A stretch of DNA of 51,389 nucleotides from Noviherbaspirillum aridicola (GTDB lineage Bacteria; Pseudomonadota; Gammaproteobacteria; Burkholderiales; Burkholderiaceae_D), in NCBI RefSeq assembly GCF_019656455.1, contig NZ_BPMK01000024.1, forward strand, positions 1 to 51,389. The letters are read 5' to 3'. A program made the position numbers and the translations under genes. The first letter of the stretch is position 1. The number at the start of each line of letters is the position of its first letter. Below, piece after piece: positions 30,889-43,419 of the stretch. The notes beneath the pieces are model-generated. The model did no database searches. It was given only the letters and a program-made list of their open reading frames with translations, and was not told the origin of the DNA.

Positions 30889-31069
30889 TTGAAAGCGCTC
30901 CTCGGAAAACCTTGTTCTTGTGTTGACCGATGATGCCCCAAACGCTGCGGAATGTCGATGCTCATGTGCAACATTTCCCGCGACAAGAGGGAAGCTGAAC
31001 GCCGGGAGTCGGACGCCGCGCGGTCGCAGTGCGACCGCCCGTGTCCGGGCAACGGGACATCCCGCAGAC

Positions 31070-32380
31070 TCATGCCGGCAATTTAATGCCGCGCTGCCCC
31101 GCCCTCGCCGCATGTCGCACGCCCGAGCCGAGCCTGGATCGACGCTTCTTCCACCAGATATAGACGCCGGTCACGCTCAGCATGGCAACAACGACGCCCA
31201 TCAGTGAGATCAGAATGCGCCCCGGAATGCCGAGTATGCGTCCCGAATGCAGGGGGAATTGCGCCTGGACGAAAATGTCGGCGGCGGTGCCCTGCCAGGG
31301 CTGCCGGTCGCCGAGCAGCCGGCCATCATTGCCATCAATGTAAATGCGCGCGTGCCCGACCCCGCCAACGCCATGGTCGGCTCCCGGCGCCCAGAATTCG
31401 ACGCCGTAGATGCCCCAGTTGGGCGTGTAGAACACGCTGCCCGCGGGGTCGGTCCAGCCGCGCTGCGCGGCCACGCCCCGGGCCGTCGCTATTGCGTCAG
31501 CATGGCTCAGCCTCGGCACGATCGGCTCGTGCGGTCCTGTCGGCGCGCGCAGGTCGAATGGCGACGGCGTGACCGTGGAGACGGTCGACATCAGCGGGAA
31601 GAACACTTCCCGGTAGAGGTTGAGCGAGAATGCGGTGAACGCGACAATGAAAAGCAGCACCCAGGTCCACAGGCTGAATGCGCGGTGCAGGTCGAAGTTC
31701 AGCTTGTAGCCGCCGCCGCCCCAGCGAACCTGCCAGGCCGGCTTCCAGCGCCGCCACCAGGACCTCCGTTCGGGACCCTCCCTGCCTTTGCTGTCGCCGG
31801 CGGGCGACACGTCTTGTGTCGCAGCCCGTCGTCCCGGCGGCAGGGTCAGGTAAAAGCCCGTGAAGCAGTCGATGGTCCAGATCACCGCGATCACGCCGAG
31901 CAGCCAGACGCCCCAGCGATCGATGCCCCACATTTCCGGCAGGTGGAGACTGTAGTGAAGCACGTAAAGGAAGGAGACGAAGTTCTCGCGGGTGACCGGC
32001 CATACCGCGCCCCACTCGCGCCTGCCGAGTTCCTCGCCGCTGACGGGGTCGACGAAGACCTGGTTGAAACCGGGTTCATGCAGTCTGCCGGTCGCCGGAT
32101 TCACCCGCGGACTGACGCCGAACGCAAGCGACTTTCCCGCTTCCACGTTCAGGGGCATGAAGGTCACCATGACCTGCGGATGGCGTTCCTCGACCAGCCT
32201 GGCGAGTTCCAGCACGGGTCGGGGCTGGCCAGCGCTGCGCGCTTCCATGAGATGCGGGTTGAGCAGGTCGTCCAGTTCATGGTCCCACGAAATGACGGCG
32301 CCGGTGATGCCACTGATGAAAAGGAAGGCTGCCATCGCCAGTCCGGCGTAGCGGTGCAGCAGCACGAATAAGCGTCGCAT
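31070..32380 (-). CDS. PepSY-associated membrane protein, iron-uptake type
   Basis: A 436-residue PepSY-TM family protein with four main membrane helices: RYAGLAMAAFLFISGITGAVISW near the N terminus, two around 160-250 (GVWLLGVIAVIWTIDCFTGFYL, WTWVLLFIVAFTAFSLNLY) and ILISLMGVVVAMLSVTGVYIWW near the end. Conserved membrane histidines include HRYAG, HYSLHLPE and DLHRAFSLW, typical of heme-binding, ferric-reductase-like members. The gene follows the TonB-dependent receptor by 49 bp, the usual arrangement in which it reduces iron delivered by the siderophore. Role by family and context. Confidence 0.88.
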   Translation of the reverse strand: MRRLFVLLHRYAGLAMAAFLFISGITGAVISWDHELDDLLNPHLMEARSAGQPRPVLELARLVEERHPQVMVTFMPLNVEAGKSLAFGVSPRVNPATGRLHEPGFNQVFVDPVSGEELGRREWGAVWPVTRENFVSFLYVLHYSLHLPEMWGIDRWGVWLLGVIAVIWTIDCFTGFYLTLPPGRRAATQDVSPAGDSKGREGPERRSWWRRWKPAWQVRWGGGGYKLNFDLHRAFSLWTWVLLFIVAFTAFSLNLYREVFFPLMSTVSTVTPSPFDLRAPTGPHEPIVPRLSHADAIATARGVAAQRGWTDPAGSVFYTPNWGIYGVEFWAPGADHGVGGVGHARIYIDGNDGRLLGDRQPWQGTAADIFVQAQFPLHSGRILGIPGRILISLMGVVVAMLSVTGVYIWWKKRRSRLGSGVRHAARAGQRGIKLPA

Positions 32381-32429
32381 GGCTTGCTCCTGGTCGGGTC
32401 GGGTGTGGACGTGCGTGCGTCCTGGCGAA

Positions 32430-34601
32430 TCAGTAGGTCCAGTTCAGCGCGACGTTGAGGTTGCGCGGCGCGCCATAGAAGCCCTGCTCCCAGTACAGGC
32501 TGTTGATGTACTTCTCGTCGGTGAGGTTGTTCAGGTTCAGGGTGGCCGACAGGTGCTTGCTGAATTCATAGCGCGCCATCAGGTTGATGAGCGCGTAGCT
32601 CTTCTGCCTGACCCGTATGTCCTCGCCGGCCCGGGACCCGGTGCTCGCAGTACCGTTGATGCGGTGGATGTCGTCCTGCCACTTGATGCTGGCGCCCACC
32701 TTCATGGCCTGCATCGAGGGCAGGCGGTAAGTGACCGCCAGCCGGGCGGATCTGCGCGGGATGAAAGTCCTTGCGTCGCGACCGTCGGCATTGTCGATGT
32801 CGACGAAGGTGTAGCCCGCGGCAAGCTGCAATCCGGGCCATGCCTCGCCGCTCACATCGAATTCATAGCCCTCGCTGGAGAGGGTGTCGGAGGCAGCGTA
32901 GTACGTGATCGGGACGGTGCCCGCCTGTTCGGCGAGGTTCTTCTGGCGCGCGCGGAACAGGGCAAATGTCGCATTCAGCTTCCGGTTGAAGAATTCACCC
33001 TTGATCCCGGCTTCGTAGCTCTTTCCCGTCACCGGGTCCAGGCGCGAACCCGTGATGTCGACCTCCGTCTGCGGCCTGAAGATTTTCGTGTAGCTCCCGT
33101 ACAGTGAAAAGGTTTCGCCCAGCCTGTAGCTTGCGCCGTAGTACGGCGTCGTCCTGTCCGGGTAGTTTTTGGTCCGGTCTTCGCCGTAGGCGATGCCGTC
33201 GGACTTGTAGCTGGTGCGGCGCACGCCGGCCAACAGCATCAGCCTGTCGCTCGCATTCAGTCTCACGGCGCCATATATGCTGTTTTGCCTGTCCTTGAAG
33301 CGGGAGCCATCGATGCCGGCATCGAAGGCTGGCAGAGGATAGCTGCCGTCCCAGTCTTCCAGGGCCGGGATTTCGGTTCCGATGCCCTGCCCATAGTAGG
33401 AGGTATTGTCGGAGGTCGACCTGGCCCGGCTGGCCCCGAGCATCAGTTCATGCTCGCGGCCGAACAGCGAAAATGGTCCGTTGGCGATCACGTCGAAGAG
33501 TGTCTGCCGGTTCTCGAATTCATATTCGCTGGGATAGCTGAACAGATCGGAACCCGGCGTGGTCGGGTCAGGCGTGCCGTAGACATAGAACAGGCGGCTG
33601 TCCTCGGTCGTCCGGTTGTGGCTGAGCACCGCCCTCGCCTGCCAGCCATTGTCGAGGAAGTGCGACAGTTCCAGGAAGCTGCCCGCCTTTTTCCCATCCC
33701 AGTAGGCCCAGTCGGTCGCGGTACTTGTGGAGCGGCGGTAGCCGGTGCGGTTGCCGCTGGTGTCGTTCAGGGGCAAGGCCCCCCACATCGGGCTGTCCGC
33801 GTCGTTGTACTGCGCGTTGTGTCCCGCCGCCAGCGTCGTGCTCGCTCCAAGGTCCGCCTCGATCACGCCGTAGAAGAGCGACTTCCTGTGCTGGTACCTG
33901 TCCAGGTAGGAGCCCTTGTCTTCATGCGCGGCGACCAGCCTGCCGCGCACGCTGCCGGACTGGTTGAAGGGCACGGAGAGATCGGCGTCGAGCCGGCGGT
34001 AGTTCCATGACCCGAACGACAGGCCGGCCGACGCCTGCAGATCGCGCACGGGGCGCTTGCGGATGAAGTTGATCGTGGCCGACGGATCGGAGAGGCTGGA
34101 CATGAGCCCGGTGCCGCCCCGTACCACCTCTATCCGGTCATAGATGGCCGGGTCCAGGCTGCCCTCGACGTTGCCAAAGACCAGCGGCAGACCGATGCCG
34201 TCCACCTGGAAGTTCTGGATGTCGAAGCCCCGGGCGGTGTAGTAGGTGCGGTCGGTTTCCACGCGTTCGACGCTGATGCCGGTCGCCAGCTCGAGCGCAT
34301 CGTTGACTTCGCGCACCGCGAAATCGTCAAGCTGCGTCCGGGTGATGACCGACACCGACTGCGGCGTGTCGCGCAGCGACATGCTCATGCCCGTCGCCGT
34401 CGCCGCCGAGCCGGCCGTGTACGAACCCGATCCCTCGGTCTTCGCCGGCAGGCCGCCGCCGCTCACGGTCACCGTGGGCAGTACCGAATCGGCGGCAGAC
34501 GGCTCCGCGGACGGCGTCTGGGCGTAGAGGGGAAATGAAGCGATGGCTGCCATCATGGCAACCGAAACTGGACGAAGCCGGACCCGGCACTGATGCGACA
34601 C
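32430..34601 (-). CDS. TonB-dependent siderophore receptor
   Basis: A 723-residue outer-membrane receptor of the FhuE/FpvA type. After a signal peptide ending near FPLYAQ comes VLPTVTVSGG, a TonB-box-like segment. The plug domain has SMSLRDTPQSVSVITR, VDGIGLPL and IEVVRGGTGLMSSLSDPSATINFIRKRP. The barrel ends with Phe/Tyr-rich LNVALNWTY. I choose GTG at 34601 because GGAGG lies exactly 5 nt upstream; an ATG at 34613 would itself contain part of that site. A Fur-box-like sequence lies 66 bp upstream (34667-34685). The PepSY membrane gene follows. The siderophore is not identifiable; hydroxamate or mixed type is a guess. Confidence 0.92.
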   Translation of the reverse strand: MSHQCRVRLRPVSVAMMAAIASFPLYAQTPSAEPSAADSVLPTVTVSGGGLPAKTEGSGSYTAGSAATATGMSMSLRDTPQSVSVITRTQLDDFAVREVNDALELATGISVERVETDRTYYTARGFDIQNFQVDGIGLPLVFGNVEGSLDPAIYDRIEVVRGGTGLMSSLSDPSATINFIRKRPVRDLQASAGLSFGSWNYRRLDADLSVPFNQSGSVRGRLVAAHEDKGSYLDRYQHRKSLFYGVIEADLGASTTLAAGHNAQYNDADSPMWGALPLNDTSGNRTGYRRSTSTATDWAYWDGKKAGSFLELSHFLDNGWQARAVLSHNRTTEDSRLFYVYGTPDPTTPGSDLFSYPSEYEFENRQTLFDVIANGPFSLFGREHELMLGASRARSTSDNTSYYGQGIGTEIPALEDWDGSYPLPAFDAGIDGSRFKDRQNSIYGAVRLNASDRLMLLAGVRRTSYKSDGIAYGEDRTKNYPDRTTPYYGASYRLGETFSLYGSYTKIFRPQTEVDITGSRLDPVTGKSYEAGIKGEFFNRKLNATFALFRARQKNLAEQAGTVPITYYAASDTLSSEGYEFDVSGEAWPGLQLAAGYTFVDIDNADGRDARTFIPRRSARLAVTYRLPSMQAMKVGASIKWQDDIHRINGTASTGSRAGEDIRVRQKSYALINLMARYEFSKHLSATLNLNNLTDEKYINSLYWEQGFYGAPRNLNVALNWTY

Positions 34602-34666
34602 ACTAGCCTCCATGCGTGATGACAATGGCTGGCTAGTAAGCGGGGGCTTTACGGGGCGAGCTGAAA

Positions 34667-34685
34667 GAGAATGATTATCAATTGC
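34667..34685. promoter_or_regulatory. Fur-box-like site
   Basis: GAGAATGATTATCAATTGC matches 15 of 19 positions of the palindromic Fur consensus. It lies upstream of the siderophore receptor, so iron repression by Fur is expected. Confidence 0.7.
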
Positions 34686-34728
34686 AAAAACCGATCGGTC
34701 AAGCTCATTCAGCCATCCCCGCGGCAAT

Positions 34729-34757
34729 AAAAAAGGCGCGTCCCGCGACGCGCCTTT
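34729..34757 (-). terminator. Rho-independent terminator of ppa
   Basis: On the minus strand AAAGGCGCGTC-GCGG-GACGCGCCTTT gives an 11-bp stem merging into six T (34734-34729). It lies 22 bp past the ppa stop and also separates ppa from the receptor promoter. Confidence 0.9.
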
Positions 34758-34779
34758 CGTGAACGGACCAGCTACCGGA

Positions 34780-35319
34780 TTACTTGCTGTGTTCCTCGGC
34801 GTACTTGGCCGCGCTGGCCATGATTTCCTTCTTCGCTTCTTCCGGGCCGAACCAGCCTTCGACCTTGACCCACTTGCCCTTTTCGAGGTCCTTGTAGTGC
34901 TCGAAGAAGTGCTGGATCTGCTGCAGGCGCAGGTCGTTCAGGTCTTCCGGCTTCTGCCAGTGGGTATAGATCGGCAGGACCTTGTCGACCGGGACCGCGA
35001 GCAGCTTGGCGTCGCCGCCGGCCTCGTCCTTCATCTTGAGCACGCCGATCGGGCGGCAGCGCACCACCACGCCCGGAATCAGCGGGAACGGCGTGATCAC
35101 CAGCACGTCCACCGGGTCGCCGTCGTCGGAGATGGTCTGCGGGATATAGCCGTAGTTGCACGGGTAGTGCATGGCGGTGCCCATGAAGCGATCGACGAAG
35201 ATCGCGCCGGTCTCCTTGTCGACCTCGTACTTGATCGGGTCGGCGTTCATCGGGATTTCGATGATGACGTTGAAGTCATCCGGCAGGTTGCGGCCGGCGG
35301 GTACGTTGCTCAGGCTCAT
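34780..35319 (-). CDS. ppa: Inorganic pyrophosphatase
   Basis: A 179-residue family I soluble pyrophosphatase, which hydrolyses PPi to two phosphates. The metal-binding signature [10 protein letters not shown] lies at 65-74 (D66, D68, D71), preceded by [23 protein letters not shown] near the end is also conserved. GAGAG precedes the ATG. A strong terminator follows. It stands at the end of the hem gene block, 103 bp past hemY on the same strand. Confidence 0.96.
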   Translation of the reverse strand: MSLSNVPAGRNLPDDFNVIIEIPMNADPIKYEVDKETGAIFVDRFMGTAMHYPCNYGYIPQTISDDGDPVDVLVITPFPLIPGVVVRCRPIGVLKMKDEAGGDAKLLAVPVDKVLPIYTHWQKPEDLNDLRLQQIQHFFEHYKDLEKGKWVKVEGWFGPEEAKKEIMASAAKYAEEHSK

Positions 35320-35422
35320 GATGCTCTCTCGGAAAGGAAGAAAATTTTATAACCCCGGGATTATAGCGGCTTTCCCTGCGGGTTCATGCGGCGCAACATG
35401 GGCGCTTGCGCCGCCGCAGGCA

Positions 35423-36619
35423 TCAGAGCAGGGTCGCCAGCGCGCACTGGCGGAAATGGGCGGCGGCCTGCTCCGGCTGATTGAGCGACTCGTGCAGCTG
35501 CGCGAGCTTGAGATGCGCGGCGCGCACCACCTCCGGCTCGTCCGCTTCCGACAGCGCCTGTTCGAGCTGGCGCTGCGCCCTGCCCCAGAGTTGCTGGCGC
35601 AGGCAAAGCGAACCCAGGGTCAGCGCGAGTTCGGCATCGCCTAGCCGGGACTGCGCCCATTGCTCGCAGCGTTCGATCTGCGCCAGCAGGGCCGGTGTGC
35701 CGGGCGCGGCGGCGGATTCGCCGTAGACCCGCACCAGGCGGTCGTCCCATTCCACCGCGAGCGCCTTTTCGACGATCACGCGCGCCTCGTCGTGCAGGCC
35801 GGCCGCATTGAAGGCGCGCGCGGCGCGCACGGCGACGAAGCACTGCGTCCTGTCCTCCGCCGGGATCGTCGACCAGATGCGGCGTATCGATTCGGCGTCG
35901 CCCGACTGCTTCGACAGCAGGTCGTCGTAGGCCAGTTCGCGCAGCCGCTTCGACAGCGCGGGATGCAGCGCATTGCGCTTGTCCAGCAGCCGCACCAGGC
36001 GCAGCACTTCAGGCCAGTCCTGGGCGGTCTGGTTGGCCTTGAGCGCCAGCCGCAGCGCATGAATATGGCGGATGCCGCTCGCGTTGAGTTCCTGCACCGC
36101 CGCCAGCGCCGCTTCCGGCTCGTGGGCGTCGGTGGAGAGTTCGATGGCGGTCATCAGGCGCGCGGTCTTGAGGCCCTGCTCGTCCCGCGCCCTGGCCAGC
36201 CAGGTGTCGCGCCGGTCGGACTGCCCCATCCTGTGCGCGGCACGGGCCGCGATCAGCGCGGCCAGGCCGGCGTTCTCCGGGCTTTCCGCGGCGCGCGTGG
36301 CGGCACGCTCGGCCTGGCCGAAGCGGCCGTCGAACAGGGCCTTGAGCGCGTCGCGCAGCGCGCGGTTGCCTTCGCGCTCGCGTTTTTCGCGGCGGTACGC
36401 GGCCACCCGCGCCGGCATCTGCTGCGTCCTGCGGATCGCGCTGAGCAGCATGAAGAGCAGCACGAACAGCCCCGCCGCCAGCGCCAGGAACAGGTTGAGC
36501 GACATGTCCATCCGGTACGGCGGATAGAAGAACACCACGTTGCCCGGATTGAAGCGCGCGCCCAGCGCGAGTCCGACCGCGGCGGCAAACAGGATGACGA
36601 GCGAAAGAAAAATCCTCAT
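35423..36619 (-). CDS. hemY: HemY-like TPR membrane protein
   Basis: A 398-residue protein with two N-terminal membrane helices (about 1-20 and 42-63: LNLFLALAAGLFVLLFMLLSAI) and a long alpha-helical tetratricopeptide-like region facing the periplasm or cytosol. YPPYRMDMSLNLFLAL and the hemCDXY position identify the HemY family. Its function in haem/tetrapyrrole metabolism is not settled, and it is unrelated to Bacillus HemY (protoporphyrinogen oxidase). Its ATG follows the hemX stop by 1 bp, so it should be translationally coupled. Confidence 0.9.
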   Translation of the reverse strand: MRIFLSLVILFAAAVGLALGARFNPGNVVFFYPPYRMDMSLNLFLALAAGLFVLLFMLLSAIRRTQQMPARVAAYRREKREREGNRALRDALKALFDGRFGQAERAATRAAESPENAGLAALIAARAAHRMGQSDRRDTWLARARDEQGLKTARLMTAIELSTDAHEPEAALAAVQELNASGIRHIHALRLALKANQTAQDWPEVLRLVRLLDKRNALHPALSKRLRELAYDDLLSKQSGDAESIRRIWSTIPAEDRTQCFVAVRAARAFNAAGLHDEARVIVEKALAVEWDDRLVRVYGESAAAPGTPALLAQIERCEQWAQSRLGDAELALTLGSLCLRQQLWGRAQRQLEQALSEADEPEVVRAAHLKLAQLHESLNQPEQAAAHFRQCALATLL

Positions 36620-36620
36620 G

Positions 36621-37733
36621 TCAGGGCTTGGCCTTGTAGTTGCGGACCGCGTTCAGACTGTCGGACAGCGTCGGCATTTCGATCGACAGGTTGCTGGCCT
36701 GGACCTGGCGCAGCAGCGCCTGCACCGTCTGCGTCTGCCGCGCCCGCGTGTCGAAGTACTTGCCTATCGTGTCCTGCGCCGCCGACAGGTCGCTGCGGAA
36801 GGCTCCCTCGTTGCGGGTCAGCAGCGCCAGGCGCGCGTTGAGCAGGCGCAGCTTGAGGTTTTCGCGCACGTAGTACGCCTGGCTGGGGGCGAGCAGCAGC
36901 GCGTCGGGCGTGTTGACGTCCCGGACGCGCACCAGCTGGCGCACTTCATTCCACATCTCGGCCGACCAGCTCTGCCATTTTTCTTCCAGCGCGGCCAGCC
37001 AGTCGCTGTCGGCCGGCTGACCCGCCGCCGCCCGCTGCGCGCGGCGCGATTCCTTCGGCTGGGTCGCGGGCAACGCCGGGCGTTCATCCGACAGCAGCGG
37101 CATGGCATCCACCTGGGCGATCACGCTGTCCAGGCGCAGCGCCAGTCCCGCGAGGTCGACCGCCGGCAGCGACTTGAGCCGCTCCAGGTCTTTTGCGATC
37201 GCGCGCCGGATCATGATGAACTGCGGCTTGTCGGAACGGGACAGGCGGCTGTCCGCGTTCTGCAGCGCGATCACCGCGCCCTGCACGTTGCCGGCCAGCT
37301 GCAGCTGCTGGCTGGCCGTCGACAGCACCTGCTCGATCTCGGCCAGCGCCCAGTCGTCGCGGTTGCGCGCCAGCTCCTGGTACATCTGTTCCAGCGCCAG
37401 CTGCTGGCTCTGCGACTCGGTCTGCTTCCCTTCCAGCACATTGACCTTGGCCTGCACATCCTTCATCGCGTCCTGCACCGATTTCGCGATGAGCCGCGTC
37501 TCGGTGCCGGCCGCCTCGCCGCTCTTGAGCCGCTGCGCCATGTCCTGGCGCAGGTCGCTCAGCTCGCGCTCGGTGTGCCACCACTCGGCCAGCAGCAGCA
37601 GCGCGAGCAGTCCGAGTGCGGCCGCCAGCGCGCGCGTCGCGCGACGGGGGTCGTTGGTCTTTTGCAAAGCGTCGGGGGCGGAATCGGCTGGCATGGAGGT
37701 GTCGGGCGGCGGTGATGACGGCAAATTGTTCAT
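36621..37733 (-). CDS. hemX: HemX-like membrane protein
   Basis: A 370-residue protein. A Pro/Ser-rich cytoplasmic tail (1-30) is followed by a membrane helix (about 34-50, RALAAALGLLALLLLAEWW), then a coiled coil and a conserved C-terminal domain (NREWLAAL-like DSDWLAALEEKWQSWSAEMWNEVRQLVRVRD). Databases often label it uroporphyrinogen-III methyltransferase, but I see no SAM-binding motif. Its ATG overlaps the hemD stop by 4 bp, showing translational coupling. Confidence 0.9.
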   Translation of the reverse strand: MNNLPSSPPPDTSMPADSAPDALQKTNDPRRATRALAAALGLLALLLLAEWWHTERELSDLRQDMAQRLKSGEAAGTETRLIAKSVQDAMKDVQAKVNVLEGKQTESQSQQLALEQMYQELARNRDDWALAEIEQVLSTASQQLQLAGNVQGAVIALQNADSRLSRSDKPQFIMIRRAIAKDLERLKSLPAVDLAGLALRLDSVIAQVDAMPLLSDERPALPATQPKESRRAQRAAAGQPADSDWLAALEEKWQSWSAEMWNEVRQLVRVRDVNTPDALLLAPSQAYYVRENLKLRLLNARLALLTRNEGAFRSDLSAAQDTIGKYFDTRARQTQTVQALLRQVQASNLSIEMPTLSDSLNAVRNYKAKP

Positions 37734-38512
37734 GGACGCAATTCTAACGCGGCGACCAGGGCATCGTCCCCTGAAGCGGTCTGCAAAAGCGTGTCGAAGC
37801 CGAGCGCGCGGGCGGTCTCGGCGATGCGGATGTGAGGCAGGATCAGCCGCTGCCGGCGCAGCGCCGTCACGCCCGCGTCGCCGGCGGCCTGGCGCGCCAT
37901 GTCGAGCAGATTGCGCAGCGCTTCGGAACTGGTGATCACCCAGTCGGCGCCGCCGTCGAGCAGGCCCACGAGCTGCGCGCGCCGCGCCTCGTCGAGCGCG
38001 GGCGCGGCGCGGCGGTATGCGGCCACCGGCACGACGTCCACGCCATGGGCGCGCAGCGCGTCGGCAAGCAGTTCGCGCCCGCTTTCGCCGCGCACGATCA
38101 GCACCTTGCGGCCGCGGAGCGCGTCGATGTCGAGCGCCTGCAGCAAGGTCTCGGAATCGCTGCGCACGGGGTCGCGCGGACTGTGGATGATGAACCTGCC
38201 GGGCACGATGCCGTGCCGGGCCAGCGCAGCCTTGCTGCCCTCGCCCACCACCGCGAGCGCGACCTCGGGCGGCCAGTCGGCGATCAGCGCGAAGGCGGCG
38301 TCGATCGCGTTGGGACTGACGAAGGCGACCATCGCGTAGTCGCGCAGGCGGGACAGCGCGGCGCGCAGGCCCGCCGGATCGGGCAAGGGCTGTATCTCAA
38401 GCAGCGGAAAGACGACGGCCTCGCGCCCGGCGGCGGCGAGTCGGGCCGCGAGCGGGGCCGCCTGCGCTGCCGGCCGCGTCACGACCACGGGAAGGACTGG
38501 ATGCGCTGCCAT
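37730..38512 (-). CDS. hemD: Uroporphyrinogen-III synthase
   Basis: A 260-residue HemD, which closes and inverts ring D of hydroxymethylbilane to give uroporphyrinogen III. The family varies greatly in sequence; recognisable parts are VVVTRPAAQAAPLAARL at the start, MVAFVSPNAIDAAF, ALAVVGEGSKAAL, RGRKVLIVRGESGRELLADAL and DWVITSSEALRNLL. The order hemC-hemD-hemX supports the call. It begins 29 bp after the hemC stop. Confidence 0.93.
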   Translation of the reverse strand: MAAHPVLPVVVTRPAAQAAPLAARLAAAGREAVVFPLLEIQPLPDPAGLRAALSRLRDYAMVAFVSPNAIDAAFALIADWPPEVALAVVGEGSKAALARHGIVPGRFIIHSPRDPVRSDSETLLQALDIDALRGRKVLIVRGESGRELLADALRAHGVDVVPVAAYRRAAPALDEARRAQLVGLLDGGADWVITSSEALRNLLDMARQAAGDAGVTALRRQRLILPHIRIAETARALGFDTLLQTASGDDALVAALELRP

Positions 38513-38541
38513 GCCGTCGATGGGCGGTGACAGGAGACCGC

Positions 38542-39489
38542 TCAGCCGGCATCCATCGCGCGGCAGGCGGCGAGGATGCCCTCGGCATCGCGCGCGCGCA
38601 GCGCATCGGCGATCTCGCGGCCGAGCGCTTCGGGATCGGCCGCGGCGCCGCGGGTCTCGGCGCTGGCGATGCGCTTGCCGTCCGGCGTCGCCACCATCGC
38701 ACGCAGGCGCATCTGTTCATTCTCGACGGTGGCAAAAGCGGCCAGCGGGATCTGGCAGCTGCCGCCGAACACGCGCGAGACGGTGCGTTCCGCGCGCACG
38801 GCCTGCGCCGTCGCCCGGTGGTCGAGCGGGGCCAGCAATTGCATCAGATCGTCGCGTCCGTCGAGGATCTCGATCGCCATCGCGCCCTGACCCGGCGCCG
38901 GCAGGCTCTGCTCCGGCTCGATCAGCGCGCGGATGCGCTGCGGCAGGCCGAGCCGCTTCAGTCCGGCGGCGGCGAGGATGATGGCCGCGTATTCGCCGCG
39001 GTCGAGCTTGCCCAGGCGGGTATCGAGGTTGCCGCGCAGCGGACGGATCACCAGGTGCGGATAGCGGGCCGCGATCAGCGCCTGACGGCGCAGGCTGCTG
39101 GTGCCGACGACGGCGCCCTCGGGCAGATCGTCGAGCGAGGCATAGTCGTTGGACACGAAGGCGTCGCGAGGGTCTTCCCGCTCCAGCACCGCGGCCAGCG
39201 CGAAGCCTTCCGGCAGATCCATCGGCACATCCTTGAGCGAGTGCACGGCGAGATCGGCGCGCCGCTCGCTCATCGCGACTTCCAGCTCCTTGACGAACAG
39301 TCCCTTGCCGCCGACCTTGGACAGCGTGCGATCGAGAATCTGGTCGCCCTTGGTTGTCATTCCGAGAATTTCGATGCTGCACTGCGGATATAATGCCGAC
39401 AACCTTGCGCGCACATGTTCTGCCTGCCACATGGCGAGGCGGCTCTCGCGCGATGCGATGACCAACTTGGACGGAGGGGAAACTTTCAC
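38542..39489 (-). CDS. hemC: Porphobilinogen deaminase (hydroxymethylbilane synthase)
   Basis: A 315-residue enzyme that joins four porphobilinogens. [30 protein letters not shown] with catalytic Asp87, and GTSSLRRQA are signatures. Cys245 in [11 protein letters not shown] anchors the dipyrromethane cofactor. The start is GTG at 39489 ([18 protein letters not shown]); no better upstream start exists. It diverges from ppc, with an extended -10 at 39537-39542. First gene of the hemCDXY cluster. Confidence 0.96.
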   Translation of the reverse strand: MKVSPPSKLVIASRESRLAMWQAEHVRARLSALYPQCSIEILGMTTKGDQILDRTLSKVGGKGLFVKELEVAMSERRADLAVHSLKDVPMDLPEGFALAAVLEREDPRDAFVSNDYASLDDLPEGAVVGTSSLRRQALIAARYPHLVIRPLRGNLDTRLGKLDRGEYAAIILAAAGLKRLGLPQRIRALIEPEQSLPAPGQGAMAIEILDGRDDLMQLLAPLDHRATAQAVRAERTVSRVFGGSCQIPLAAFATVENEQMRLRAMVATPDGKRIASAETRGAAADPEALGREIADALRARDAEGILAACRAMDAG

Positions 39490-39536
39490 GACGGGCTCTT
39501 TTCGATGTGACAGATGCTGTTCTCAGCTGGGCGCCG

Positions 39537-39542
39537 ATTCTA
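39537..39542 (-). promoter_or_regulatory. Extended -10 of the hemC promoter
   Basis: On the minus strand TGT-TAGAAT: a 5/6 -10 with the extended TGn motif, about 48 bp upstream of the hemC GTG. Confidence 0.5.
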
Positions 39543-39608
39543 ACATGCGACCGCCCCCGATCCCCGGCCAAAAGCCGCTTTCGTTTCCCTGAAATCATTT
39601 CGTTCGAC

Positions 39609-42470
<2,862 letters not shown>

Positions 42471-42558
42471 TGCGGCGTTGAGTTCGCTGGCCTTGTGAAG
42501 GGACGGCAGCGATACCCGCAGGCGGGCGGGTTGGCCGGCCCTGTGTACGCAAGCGGAT

Positions 42559-42603
42559 GAGAGGCAGGTCTCGGGACTATAGAAGCCAGACTTGTCTCTT
42601 TTT
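42559..42603 (+). terminator. Probable Rho-independent terminator of ppc
   Basis: GAGA-GG-CAGGTCT (42559-42571) pairs with AGACTTG-TCTC (42588-42598), with a 2-nt bulge and one G-U pair, followed by five T. The 16-nt loop is long. Confidence 0.5.
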
Positions 42604-42633
42604 CGGGCGCCTCTCGCAAGGCGTCCTGCCGCG

Positions 42634-43419
42634 CTACCGCACCAGCCCCTTCACCACTCCCCACTGCCGCCTCGAGATCGGCAGCCGCTCATCGATCCCC
42701 CGCAACACCACCTGCCAGCTGTCCTGACCGCGCTCCGCCTCGCCGTCCCCTTCCGCCGGATGCGCGGCGCGCTCCACGCCGGCGATGGCCGCGCGTGCAA
42801 CCAGCGCATTGCGATGCACGCGGATGAAGACCGAGCCCAGCTCTTCCTCGATCGAGGTCAGCGATTCCTCGATCAGGAATTCCTGCGCCGCCGTGCGCAG
42901 CGTCAGGTACTTCTGTTCCGCCTTCAGATACAGCACCTCATCGACCGGCACCAGCCTGACCCGCCCCCGCTCCGGCACCGAGAAGTGGCGCCGCGCCGCC
43001 CCCATCATCGCGGCCGCCGCCGCGTGTCCGGGCAGCGGCGCGGGCGCGCGCAGGGAGGCGGCACGGCGGATCGCCTCGGCCAGCCGCGCCGCGCGCACCG
43101 GCTTGAGCAGGTAATCGAGCGCATGCACCTCGAAGGCCTTGAGCGCGAACTCATCGAATGCCGTAACGAAAATCACGGCCGGCGCCGACGGAGCGGCGGC
43201 CAGATGCCGCGCCAGTTCAATCCCCGTCATGCCCGGCATCTGCACATCGAGCAGCACGATGTCCGGCACCCGGGACGCGGCCAGGTCGAGCGCTTCCTGC
43301 GGCGTGCCCGCCTCGCCCGCCAGCGTATGCGGGCATTCCTCCTCGATGTCGGCCAGCAGCGTCTTCATGCGGCTGCGCGCCGGCGCTTCATCATCCACGA
43401 TCAGCAGACGCGGCGTCAT
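42634..43419 (-). CDS. LytTR response regulator, AlgR-like
   Basis: A 261-residue response regulator. The receiver (1-120) has the acidic pair at 9-10, the phosphoacceptor Asp58 in IVLLDVQMPG, and Lys in DYLLKPV. A variable Ala-rich linker follows, then a LytTR DNA-binding domain (about 145-255: YLKAEQKYLTLRT, FIRVHRNALV, SRRQWGVVKGLV). AlgR of Pseudomonas has this architecture and the same neighbourhood (argH-algZ-algR-hemC). The start overlaps the kinase stop by 4 bp. Targets unknown here. Confidence 0.9.
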   Translation of the reverse strand: MTPRLLIVDDEAPARSRMKTLLADIEEECPHTLAGEAGTPQEALDLAASRVPDIVLLDVQMPGMTGIELARHLAAAPSAPAVIFVTAFDEFALKAFEVHALDYLLKPVRAARLAEAIRRAASLRAPAPLPGHAAAAAMMGAARRHFSVPERGRVRLVPVDEVLYLKAEQKYLTLRTAAQEFLIEESLTSIEEELGSVFIRVHRNALVARAAIAGVERAAHPAEGDGEAERGQDSWQVVLRGIDERLPISRRQWGVVKGLVR

